Positions 10,282-18,112 of a stretch of DNA of 39,276 nt are shown here, piece by piece. The notes beneath the pieces are model-generated. The model was not told the origin of the DNA, did not search any database, and saw nothing but the letters and a program-made list of their open reading frames with translations. Position numbers and translations under genes: made by a program. The stretch's first letter is position 1. Each line of letters starts with the position of its first letter. This DNA is from Thalassiosira profunda (taxonomy: Eukaryota > Bacillariophyta > Thalassiosirophyceae > Thalassiosirales > Thalassiosiraceae): assembly GCA_036939355.1 (NCBI GenBank), contig JALLAP010000045.1, positions 1 to 39,276 on the forward strand. The letters run 5' to 3'.

Positions 10282-10817
10282 GGTGAGGGACTAGGGATGG
10301 GCGAGGCGAGTGTATCGTCGTAAGTAGGTAGGCGCGGCAGGAGGATTTATGATTGCAAAGATGCGCTGAGTGAGAGACAGTTATGTGGTGCCGCTCGCCA
10401 TCGCCATCTTTGCAAAGAGCAGCTGGCAGCTGTGGCAGCTGCGCTTGCTTGGTGCATCAAAAGCAAAAGGGCGAGCCTTCGAGAAAGAATTCCGAGTTCT
10501 GCGGATACCTTTGAAGTCTAATACTGTTCCTACGTTTGAAGTCGAGAGACACTAAACCCGGAAGTGAAGTTGAAGGCAGGTTGAAGAAGGGTTGAACTCG
10601 CGGTTATGAAGAGGCAGGGCGCAGGCGCATGCAGGCGAAGTGCAAGTGAGAACGCACGCCGACAGCTACTACCTAGCCCAGCGATCCCCCACGGTCGCAG
10701 TGAGTTGGAGTGGTTGAACTCCTCAACTTGTGCGTCGTTCCTCCGCCATTTATTTTACAATCTACTCATAGTAGATAGCAAGGACTGGGATCCTCATTGC
10801 TGTTCAAGGTCAAGAAG
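10282..10817. promoter_or_regulatory. Divergent promoter region with TTGCAAAGAG element
   Basis: This 536-bp gap lies between the small membrane-protein gene (minus) and the GPI-type gene (plus). TTGCAAAGAG at 10410-10419 lies 129 bp before the minus-strand ATG. The paralogous gene has the same ten bases 120 bp before its ATG. Around 10340-10372 a second stretch (GGATT-ATGAT...GATGCGCTGAG) is also shared with the paralog's upstream DNA. Repeat copy A (10502-10576) is nearer the plus-strand gene. Confidence 0.5.
10502..10576 (+). repeat. 75-bp direct repeat, copy A
   Basis: This begins CGGATACCTTTG, has a central CTGTTCCTACGTT and ends GTTGAAG. It matches 12045-12116 over its length with a few substitutions and small gaps (nearly 90 percent identity by eye). 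It lies about 240 bp upstream of the GPI-type gene. Confidence 0.85.
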
Positions 10818-11663
10818 ATGTCACTCAAGCTCGCCGCCCTATCGCTCTCGGTCGCCGTGGCCTCGGCGGGGGAATGCACTGATCCCGCGATGGAGGAGTG
10901 GCTCGCCGCCGACTCCATGTTGAAACAGAGCCTCGATGCCACGATGCTCTTTCCCCAGTTCCAGGTCGCCGCCGCCGCCTGCCAGGCCGAGATCCAAGCC
11001 TACACCGATGCCGCGGAGGTTTCCTGCAAGCTGAACAAGGAGCTCGGCATCTGGAACTACGGCGACTTCTGGCTGAACACCGTTTTCCCCTCGATGGCCC
11101 AGAACGGCGGCTCCACCAACGGAGCGCCGTACAACGACGGGACCTACGATCTGGCCACCATGTTCGGCGGAAACGCCAACTTCACCGTCCGCGACCCTCT
11201 CAACATCCCCACCCTCGAGGAATTCACGAACATTTGCTTCGCCGACTGCTACACGGGTGGTCCATGGTGTGAGTGGGCGTACGACGTAGTCCCTCCCGCT
11301 GAGTTCGGAATACCTTCAATCTTCATCCGGGGCGCCATGCCCACCATCACCATCGAACAGTACTGTAAGTCAGGAATTCACGATATCGATGTCGCCTACA
11401 TGGGCATGAAGGTCTGCGCCCAAAAGGCCATCGGGGCCACTCCTATCAACGGAATGTCGCTCGAGGAAATGACTGCCGCCGTGGAGGCCCATGCGGCCAG
11501 CAATATTGCCTGCTCTGTGGCCTTGTGCGAGTCCGTGCAGATGTCAGCCTCTCTCCTGGGCGAGTCGTCGACGTCGCCCGCTGCTGCCGTCGGTGCGTCC
11601 GTCTCTTCCGCCGCGGTTCTCATGGGGACCTTCCTCATCCTCACCGTGGGATATCTTCTCTAA
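10818..11663 (+). CDS. Secreted, probably GPI-anchored Cys-containing protein
   Basis: A single ORF encodes 281 residues from ATG 10818. It opens with a classic signal peptide (MSLKLAALSLSVAVASA, cleavage before GECTDP). The mature part has about ten Cys, including a CFADCYTGGPWC cluster. The C-terminus has Ser/Ala small residues followed by a terminal hydrophobic stretch (VLMGTFLILTVGYLL) with no basic tail, as in GPI-attachment signals. I do not recognise the domain. The segment 11269-11360 begins GTGAGT and ends CAG like an intron of this genome, but reading through it keeps the frame open to the GPI signal, while splicing it gives a stop three codons later. Codon choice is less biased inside this segment. 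I annotate the read-through form. Confidence 0.75.
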   Translation: MSLKLAALSLSVAVASAGECTDPAMEEWLAADSMLKQSLDATMLFPQFQVAAAACQAEIQAYTDAAEVSCKLNKELGIWNYGDFWLNTVFPSMAQNGGSTNGAPYNDGTYDLATMFGGNANFTVRDPLNIPTLEEFTNICFADCYTGGPWCEWAYDVVPPAEFGIPSIFIRGAMPTITIEQYCKSGIHDIDVAYMGMKVCAQKAIGATPINGMSLEEMTAAVEAHAASNIACSVALCESVQMSASLLGESSTSPAAAVGASVSSAAVLMGTFLILTVGYLL

Positions 11664-12290
11664 TATTCGTAAGGTGATTTTGATCAATCTAGGTCAGAGG
11701 TCCATTTAATACCTCTGATCGAGAGGTAGTAAGGCTGCATGCAGCGTCCGCCCTTTTTATCGGGGCGGGGCGAAGCGGGGGGCAGGTTAGTCCGTCCCGT
11801 CCGCGGCGTCGATGATGTTGGGAGGTGAAGTTCTTACCGATCGGTGGCAGTTGATCCGCCACGATCAGCACTTTTCGGACGGCGCGTGGGCCGGCTCTAA
11901 TGCTGCGGGGAGATCGCTCCGGCGCCCGGCGCTGATGGGCTGTTATTGGACGCTTTTGCTATGGAGCACTTAGCATGGTTGGCGTCTTGCTTTGGGAATT
12001 GGGAAGGCGGAAGTCTCCAGTATCCAGTATTGAGTCGATTTGGTCGGATACCTTTGCAAGTCTATTACTGTTCCTACGTTGGAAGTGACAGACACCAAAC
12101 CCGGAAGAAGTTGAAGTTGGACGGAAGTTAATCCTCTCCCGCCCCCTCTCCCCCATCCCACGCGGCGACGCGCGGCGACGGCGACGGCACGGTGACGGCA
12201 CGGTGACGGCGACGGAGACACACCCGTACCAGACAGATCCTCGAGGCGACGCTGCAGAAGGAATACGACCAAGGGTACACCCTCAGCACG
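11664..12290. other. Intergenic region before the kinase gene
   Basis: These 627 bp contain no convincing gene. They hold the 3' flank of the GPI-type gene, repeat copy B (12045-12116), and a short GC-rich run of GACGGCACGGT-type repeats (about 12165-12215) just ahead of the kinase start. Presumably they include the kinase promoter. Confidence 0.5.
12045..12116 (+). repeat. 75-bp direct repeat, copy B
   Basis: This is the second copy of the element at 10502-10576, in the same orientation. It lies about 175 bp upstream of the kinase ATG. Copies A and B therefore occupy equivalent upstream positions of two neighbouring plus-strand genes. Confidence 0.85.
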
Positions 12291-13796
12291 ATGGACGGCG
12301 ACCCCGACCCCGCCGCCGTCGAATCGGCCGACGACAAGCGCGCGAAGAAGGCACTCCTCCTTGAGACGATTGCAAATCGATGCAGTACCTCCTCGCCTCA
12401 CAAAATCTTGCAGCAGATTCATGCGGCCATCAGCTCCGACGATGGGAGCCAGCTCGACGCCACAATTCTAAGCGGGGGCTATACCAATTATTCGTTTAAA
12501 GTCTATGTCGACAAGCATCCCGAGCTCCGCGTCTTCGCCAAGTTCTGCTTCGAATTTGCCCTCTGGAATCCGGATAAGACTGCTCACTACGACCTCAAAC
12601 GGACGGAGAACGAGTACGCCATCATGAAGACCATCTCCGATAAGACCCCCGGCTGCGTCGTCTCCCCCCTCGCGTGCTGGGACGTCCAACACGACGGGCA
12701 GAAGATGAAGCTGCTCGTGACGGAGTGGTCCGCCGCGGATGAGCAGTTCAGCAATCAGTTCTTGGACGGGGAGGTGGACCCGCGAATTGCGCCGAAGATT
12801 GCGAGCACGCTCGCGGCGTTGCATTGCATCGACGACTTTGACCCGGATTTCAACGAGCTCGTGAAGCCATGCATGGAAAACCTTTTGGAGCACATGAAGA
12901 GCGTCGCGGGGAAAGCGGCCAACACGACCTCTCCGAAGGATCGGACGGAAGCCCACTGCGTCGAGCTGGGCGAGGATACCTTGCGGAAGGTTATGGAAGC
13001 GAACATCGCCAATTACCACCGGAGGGACTGCCTGATACATTCTGACTCCCACGTCTTCAACATTTTGGTGGAGGCCAAGCCGTCGATCGAGCACCTCGAG
13101 ACGTTCGGCCCGAACGGTACGATGATACTCTGCGACTGGGAAATGGCCATGGCCGGGCCCATGGGCCGCGACGTGGGTCTGGCGTTGAGCTTTCCAATTG
13201 GGTGCATGATCGCCCACGCCCTCGAGGGCCACGCGATGTCCCTCGAGGGGATCGAAATGTACGTGCGGGATCTGATCGATGCGTACTGCGCGGAGATGGA
13301 GAAGGCGGGGAAGACGCCGGAAGAGGTCTCGTTCGTTGTACGGAACATTGTTGGGTGGTGCGGGTGGTTCCAGTACCTGGCGTTTTACATCCTCAACTGC
13401 CAGGGAGATTTGTTCCCGGTGGAAAACGAAGAATCGGTACCTCTGCTGCGCGACGCCGTAGGTGTCCTCGGTTTGAAGTACCTGCGCCTCTCGTACGACA
13501 CCGAGTACGTTCCTGCTTCTACCGGCGTGGATGAGATTCGGAGGCTGTTCGACTCGCTTTGGCGAGAGGAGGTGGCACTGGCCCGAGAGGCGTTCGCCTC
13601 GCGCAAACGCAAGATGCGGCCGCGGAAGAGTTCCCTGTTGCGCACGGCGAATCGGCGGGTCAGCGACACGGGATTCCTGTTTGCGGCGGACAGTGTGAGG
13701 AATCTATCCATTCGTGAAGAGGCAGTCGGTGAGAAGAGGCCTTCGCTTGCGGCGATGGTTTCCGAGAGTATGAAGAAGCTCTCCTGCGGAGATTGA
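12291..13796 (+). CDS. APH/choline-kinase-fold small-molecule kinase
   Basis: This is an intronless ORF of 501 residues. It has a glycine-rich N-lobe loop (LSGGYTNYSFKVYV), the Brenner catalytic motif LIHSDSHVFNIL (Asp252, Asn257) and the metal-binding CDWEMA (Asp282). The last is followed by AGPMGRDVGLALS, which resembles the segment after the metal Asp in 5-methylthioribose kinases. The family transfers phosphate from ATP to small hydroxyl substrates (aminoglycosides, choline, ethanolamine, methylthioribose). The substrate cannot be fixed from sequence, though the GPMG-x-D segment favours a methylthioribose-kinase-like relationship over choline kinase. It has no signal peptide, so it is probably cytosolic. 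The last 85 residues are basic and Ser-rich (RKRKMRPRKSSLLR), longer than the domain needs, and may be a regulatory tail. All key residues are present. Confidence 0.8.
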   Translation: MDGDPDPAAVESADDKRAKKALLLETIANRCSTSSPHKILQQIHAAISSDDGSQLDATILSGGYTNYSFKVYVDKHPELRVFAKFCFEFALWNPDKTAHYDLKRTENEYAIMKTISDKTPGCVVSPLACWDVQHDGQKMKLLVTEWSAADEQFSNQFLDGEVDPRIAPKIASTLAALHCIDDFDPDFNELVKPCMENLLEHMKSVAGKAANTTSPKDRTEAHCVELGEDTLRKVMEANIANYHRRDCLIHSDSHVFNILVEAKPSIEHLETFGPNGTMILCDWEMAMAGPMGRDVGLALSFPIGCMIAHALEGHAMSLEGIEMYVRDLIDAYCAEMEKAGKTPEEVSFVVRNIVGWCGWFQYLAFYILNCQGDLFPVENEESVPLLRDAVGVLGLKYLRLSYDTEYVPASTGVDEIRRLFDSLWREEVALAREAFASRKRKMRPRKSSLLRTANRRVSDTGFLFAADSVRNLSIREEAVGEKRPSLAAMVSESMKKLSCGD

Positions 13797-14050
13797 CGAG
13801 GCTTTGCTTCAACTTTATCTGCGATCTATGTTGCAACTCGTGCTTTCATTTTCACTCTGATAGGAAACAAGAGATCTATCTTACAGAGTTGACCCTAACC
13901 TGGCAAACAATTTCCCGAGAAATGCAAAGTACCTATCTCTTGAAGCATCGCCCTCCATCCTCTCTCTCGCCCTCTAGTCCATCTGTACAATCTTTCACTT
14001 AACTTTGCCCTCAGACATCGCTGCAAATCATGCAACCTTTTGGATTGATT

Positions 14051-14607
14051 TCACTTCGCCTTTGCCTTTCCGCCCTCATCCTTGGGAAGATTGAAGGCTG
14101 TCACCGCCAGACAGGCAAGAAGTGCATTGTGGAACCAGAAGTGATCAGTGACGTACTTCTCGTCGTGCAGGGCCTCAATCTGTTCCGCCGCCGTATCCTT
14201 CGGGAAGCTGTTGAGCGCAGAAAGCACAATGCAATGCAGGTAAGATGAAGACAAAACGACGCACGAAACATACCGCAGCGCCATTGTTGTGCACTCACCC
14301 CAACTCGAAACCCTTTGAAACGAATAGCACGACGAGATACGAGGCGAGCCCTCCATAGACGACACGCTTGTCAGCGATGACCTGGTTGGCGTAGTAGTAA
14401 TGCAGACCGAGGAGACCGAGAGCAATGGGAATGAGGAAGGGGCCGACCGCGGCGACGGTTGGGAAGACGTCCGCGTAGTGCTCGACGATGCGCCCTGCAC
14501 CGCACCGAAGGCGTAGAGAGGAAGGCGGTACTCCTTTGGATATGCGGTGGAGATGAGCAGGACGATGCCGACGTGCTCGAGCAGGAAGACGGGGGCGGGA
14601 ACAGCAT
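14051..14607 (-). pseudogene. Broken paralog of the small multi-TM membrane protein
   Basis: Homologous to the gene at 9658-10281 throughout. Exon 1 and exon 2 equivalents are fused (14607-14299) with the first intron precisely absent, while the second intron is kept (14298-14208, GTGAGT...CAG) before exon 3 (14207-14051). Relative to the intact copy there is a 1-nt loss just after the ATG (14605-14607) and a 2-nt gain at the old exon 1/2 junction (about 14491). From the ATG the frame is therefore wrong, although all three conserved segments are readable in other frames (PVFLLEHVGIVLLIS, HYADVFPTVAAVGPFLIP, ALHDEKYVTDHFWFHNALL). Codon-level conservation of exons 2 and 3, including the GGKAKAK end, suggests recent decay or assembly errors. 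Confidence 0.65.
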
Positions 14608-15050
14608 GGTTCGGACGGAATAGAGGCGATCAATTATGCAGGAGGCGCGGCCAGAAGGATTATGATGCAGAGATTGATGCGCTGAGAGAACGCACAGCAG
14701 ACACCTCCTGCCTCCTGCTCGCTATCTTGCAAAGAGAAAGAGCGAGACGTCGCCACACTTTCAGCCACGCGGTGGCCGCGCGATGTTCGATGTTGATGTT
14801 GATGGGGGGTTCTCAAGTTGAGTCGCCGCCCACTTGACCGTCTTCTTCTGCTGACACTCTGAGTACCGAATTGCGTAGAATCCATGGTGGAATTTGGTAC
14901 CGAAATCAAGACGGTCAAGGTGATTGCAAATCCTGCATGACGCTTCTCGATCGACCCTCGCAACCAGGCGCTCGCCCGCCCCGCTACCCGCGGCTCATAA
15001 ATTTCGCCTGACACCTCAAGCTGAAGAACCTCGTGAACCGTTCCGACAAC
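14608..15050. promoter_or_regulatory. Divergent upstream region with TTGCAAAGAG element
   Basis: This 443-bp gap lies between the broken membrane-protein paralog (minus) and the SnoaL-like gene (plus). TTGCAAAGAG at 14727-14736 and a GGATTATGAT...GATGCGCTGAG stretch (about 14655-14685) match the upstream DNA of the intact paralog at similar distances, so the promoter was duplicated with the gene. No gene is seen in it. Confidence 0.5.
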
Positions 15051-15609
15051 ATGGCGATCTTGGACAACCTCCGCAAAGTGGCCCACCTCGACGGCGGCAA
15101 GGATGCCGCGGCCGCCCCCGAGCCCGTCGCCTTCGCCAATGCCAAGAAGGTCATCGACGTGCTGGATTCGGTCGGGGACTGGGAGACCATCAAGGATCTC
15201 GTCGTCGACGGCGCTCCCTTCACGTGCCAGGCGGACGCGCTCGCCGAGGTGACGACCGTCAGGGGTGAGTGTGATGATGCGCATATCATGTGTGAGCGGC
15301 GCTGCCACAGAAGCTCACGCTGTTCGCTCAGGGTGGTACGATTGGATGGTCAACTTCAAGGCGAACATCGCTCCGGACGCCGCCTTCACCGTCACCAGCA
15401 CGGCCTGGGACGCCGAGCGCCAGTGTGCCTGTCACGCGGCCGTCTTTCACGCCACCCACACCGGGGCCGGGGGACCGTGCGAGGCGACGAACAAGCACGC
15501 CGACACCGACTACTTCTACCAGCTGCAGATGAACGAGCAGGGGCAGGTGGTGAGCATGGTGAAGATTTGGAACGACGGGCACTGCCTCAAGCAGCTCGGC
15601 TGGGCTTAA
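15051..15609 (+). CDS. SnoaL/NTF2-like small protein (2 exons)
   Basis: Exons 15051-15264 and 15332-15609 flank a 67-nt intron (GTGAGT...CTCAG, phase 1) and give 163 residues. The start chosen is the ATG at 15051 (MAILDNLRKV). The middle and end have the pattern of an NTF2/SnoaL cone fold: an N-terminal helix ending in DWETIKDLVVDGAPFTCQ, then alternating strands (FTVTSTAWDAERQCACHAAVFHATH, YFYQLQMNEQGQVVSMVKIWND) and a short end. Unspliced reading would run into frame-shifted, R-rich sequence, which supports the intron. The family includes cyclases, isomerases and binding proteins. No catalytic residues can be assigned here, so the function is unknown. It has no targeting peptide. Confidence 0.8.
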
Positions 15610-15702
15610 GTTGGCGACGTTCTGGGGCGCTGATGAGTTCGTTTTAGTTGTGTATTGCAGAGGAGGTTGAGAGGGTATAGTTAGTAAACTGCCTGTACTG
15701 TT

Positions 15703-16848
15703 CTATTGGCTGTTGCAGTTGATGTTGAAATGCGCCTCGAGCACCTTTCGACACAGCTCCCTTCCTCGCACAATATCTCCGTGCGCCGGTATTATCGTTT
15801 CCACCTCCCATCCGCTGCCGCACGTTATGAACCTTGCAATCTCCTTGAACGCATCCCGCTTGTCGCCCTTGACCATCAAATTCATGTAAAATGGCTTGAA
15901 CAGCCGATCCATGCCCACCTTGCCCCAGAGCTTCGAGCCAATGGGTATTTCTCCCACATTGGGCGCCAGCTCCCAAACGCCGAAGTCACTCTCTCCGCCA
16001 CCCTCTCCGTCTCCCACTGATATCCCTTTTGCTGATAGCTCGTCCACAACCTGGCCATTCGTTACCCCGTCTCCACGAGGGTAGTTCCAGTACAAATCTG
16101 TCGTCAGCAACGTCTTCGACGGAGCATGATAATATATCACCTCGTTGAAGAAGGCCCGCCCGGTAAAAGGATTGGCCTCCGTATCCACGTGCAACGGCTG
16201 GAGCTCGGCCCAATCCCACATCTCCTCGCTGCCCCCCTCATCCATGCCATTTGCAAGTCCCGGAGGACGGGCCCCGCACGGCACCTCGCCCGTCCATCTG
16301 ACATCGGGCTCGCGTTCCATCAGCCCCGGGCAGCCCCACATCTTGGCCTTCGGATACCGCTCGCCCCACTGTTTGGCGTACTTGACATGCTCGTAATTCG
16401 GAGATATCACATGCGTAACAGTTCCCAACTTCTCCAACGCCTCGATCAATGGAGGATCGAGCCCCACCGGGGAATGCACCGCCAGCTCCGCCCCCTCACT
16501 CTTTGCGGAAGATTGCAATTGGATGACCGTCATGCGACACCCGACGTCGATCTTGTTCCAGTAAAACGGCCGGTCGGCCGTATAAACCCCCGGCACCGCC
16601 GCGGGCGTCAAGACGCTGCCGTGACGGTTGCTCCACCCGACGGGCGAGTAGGATCCCTTGGGGGCGTCGAGGCGCTTCGCCTCCTCGATGAGCATCGCCT
16701 TCTTGCGCGACAGGGGGTACACCTCGGGCACGTCGGACGCGCCCATCGTCAAGAGAGAGGCGCGAGGGGAGGGCGCGGGCTGAAAGCCCAGCGCGCCGCC
16801 GGGCAGCGAGGCCGCGGCAGCGGCGGCTAGGAGGGCGGCGGTCTTCAT
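15703..16848 (-). CDS. Plastid-targeted DUF4336 protein
   Basis: An intronless ORF of 381 residues from the ATG at 16848 (MKTAALLAAAAAASLPGG). The signal peptide ends GALG-FQPAP, an ASAFAP-like site with Phe at +1, followed by a Ser/Arg transit segment, so import into a secondary plastid is predicted. The mature part matches DUF4336, a metallo-beta-lactamase-like family found in cyanobacteria and plastids: DRPFYWNKIDVGCRMTVIQL, then LAVHSPVGLDPPLIEALEKL, then THVISPNYEHVKYAKQWGERYP, then VIYYHAPSKTLLTTDLYWNYP. The classical HxHxDH zinc motif is not evident, so hydrolase activity is doubtful. A truncated copy lies directly upstream. The 3' end is about 90 bp from the convergent SnoaL-like gene. 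Confidence 0.85.
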   Translation of the reverse strand: MKTAALLAAAAAASLPGGALGFQPAPSPRASLLTMGASDVPEVYPLSRKKAMLIEEAKRLDAPKGSYSPVGWSNRHGSVLTPAAVPGVYTADRPFYWNKIDVGCRMTVIQLQSSAKSEGAELAVHSPVGLDPPLIEALEKLGTVTHVISPNYEHVKYAKQWGERYPKAKMWGCPGLMEREPDVRWTGEVPCGARPPGLANGMDEGGSEEMWDWAELQPLHVDTEANPFTGRAFFNEVIYYHAPSKTLLTTDLYWNYPRGDGVTNGQVVDELSAKGISVGDGEGGGESDFGVWELAPNVGEIPIGSKLWGKVGMDRLFKPFYMNLMVKGDKRDAFKEIARFITCGSGWEVETIIPAHGDIVRGRELCRKVLEAHFNINCNSQ

Positions 16849-17920
16849 CTTCACCTTCTTCCTGTTCACAAAGGATCTTTGATCGTATAACGTACGTAGT
16901 AAGTAAGTGTCCCTTCGTGAACATAAAACTGGGCAAATGTTGCAACAGCCCTGTCAGCTCGCTGCGACACGCGCCACTCAACATCAGCCCCCTCTCTTGG
17001 CTGGGGCGGCCTTCTCGCCCTGAAGGCCGCGCCTCTCCGCCCTGAAGGCCGCGCCTCTCCGCCCGGTAAAAGGATTGGCCTCCGTATCCACGTGCAGCGG
17101 CTGGAGCTCGGCCCAATCCCACATCCCCTCGCTACCCCCCTCATCCATGCCATTTGCAAATCCCGGAGGACGGGCCCCGCACGGCACCTCGCCCGTCCAT
17201 CGCACCTCTCCGGCTCTCGTTCCATGAGCCCCGGGCAGCCCCACATCTTGGCCGTCGGGTACCGCTCGCCCCACTGCTTGGCATACTTCACATGCTCGTA
17301 ATTCGGAGAGATCACGTGGGCCACAGTTCCCAACTTCTCCAACGCCTCGATCAATGGAGGATCGAGCCCCACCGGGGAATGCACCGCCAGCTCCGGCCCC
17401 TCGCCATCATTCTTGGCAGATTGCAATCGGACGACCGTCATGCGACAGCCAACGTCAATCTTGTTCCAGTAAAACGGCCGGTCGGCCGTATAAACTCCCG
17501 GCACCGCCGCGGGCGTCAAGACGCTGCCGTGGCGGTTGCTCCACCCGACGGGCGAGTAGGATCCCTTGGGGGCGTCGAGGCGCTTCGCCTCCTCGATGAG
17601 CATCGCCTTCTTGCGCGAGAGTGGGTACACTTCGGGCACGTCGGACGCGCCCATTCTCAAGAGAGGGGCGCGGGGGGAGGGAGCGGGCTGAAAGCCCAGC
17701 GCGCCGCCGGGCAGCGAGGCCGTGGCGGCTAGGAGGGCGGCGGTCTTCATCTTCCCTTCTCCTTTTTCTCAACCTTTGATCGTATGACGTACATATTAGT
17801 ACGTAAGTGGTCGGTGGCGGGCAATCCCCACGTAGACATATTACCAGTTCCTACGAAGGGCGTTGCAACGCCCTCTGTTGTCGCTGCGACATACGCCACT
17901 CAACATCAGCCCCCCGGCGC
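16165..17920 (-). repeat. Tandem segmental duplication: promoter plus 5' part of DUF4336 gene
   Basis: The segment 17920 to about 17045 repeats the segment about 16980 to 16165. It includes upstream DNA (TTTGATCGTAT, GTTGCAAC, CGCCACTCAACATCAGCCCC) and the first 60 percent of the coding region. The 3' junction near 17045 abuts two copies of a GCCCTGAAGGCCGCGCCTCT unit (about 17010-17060), a likely breakpoint footprint. Confidence 0.85.
17045..17750 (-). pseudogene. Truncated, frameshifted tandem copy of the plastid DUF4336 gene
   Basis: From ATG 17750 it encodes a near-identical plastid presequence (GALG-FQPAPSPRAPLL) and DUF4336 start, with only a handful of substitutions over about 175 residues. 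After the shared LMEREPE (about base 17210) a 2-nt length difference shifts the frame. The homologous sequence continues in the other frame (GEVPCGARPPG-type) to about 17045 and then stops at the duplication junction, so the C-terminal 40 percent is missing. The shifted frame runs to a stop at 16866 through the promoter of the intact gene. It keeps its own promoter region and shares it divergently with the LRR gene. It may yield a transcript, but a folded product is unlikely. Confidence 0.75.
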
Positions 17921-18112
17921 CGCCCGTTCTCGCCTCTCTCGCCTCCGCCCAACACGGCGGCACGATACACATTCGGCCCCCCACACCTCCGCCGCGGCTC
18001 GCAATCGCACCTACCACACCCCCTCCCGTCGCCCAGCAGAACAGAGAGCTCGGCCAGCGTCGCCCTCTCGACCGCGGCCGCAACACAAAATCAAACGCTC
18101 CATCAGACAGAA
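17751..18112. promoter_or_regulatory. Divergent promoter, DUF4336 copy / LRR gene
   Basis: These 362 bp lie between two divergent ATGs. The part up to about 17920 is shared with the upstream region of the intact DUF4336 gene (TTTGATCGTATGACGTAC, then CGTTGCAACG). The rest, open in the LRR frame but without an ATG, is probably the LRR gene's 5' UTR and promoter. Confidence 0.5.

Noticed and set aside
16866..17045. C-terminal 60-100 residues of the frame running out of the DUF4336 copy
   Set aside because: It is out of frame after about 17210 and reads through duplicated promoter DNA, so it is not a real protein end.
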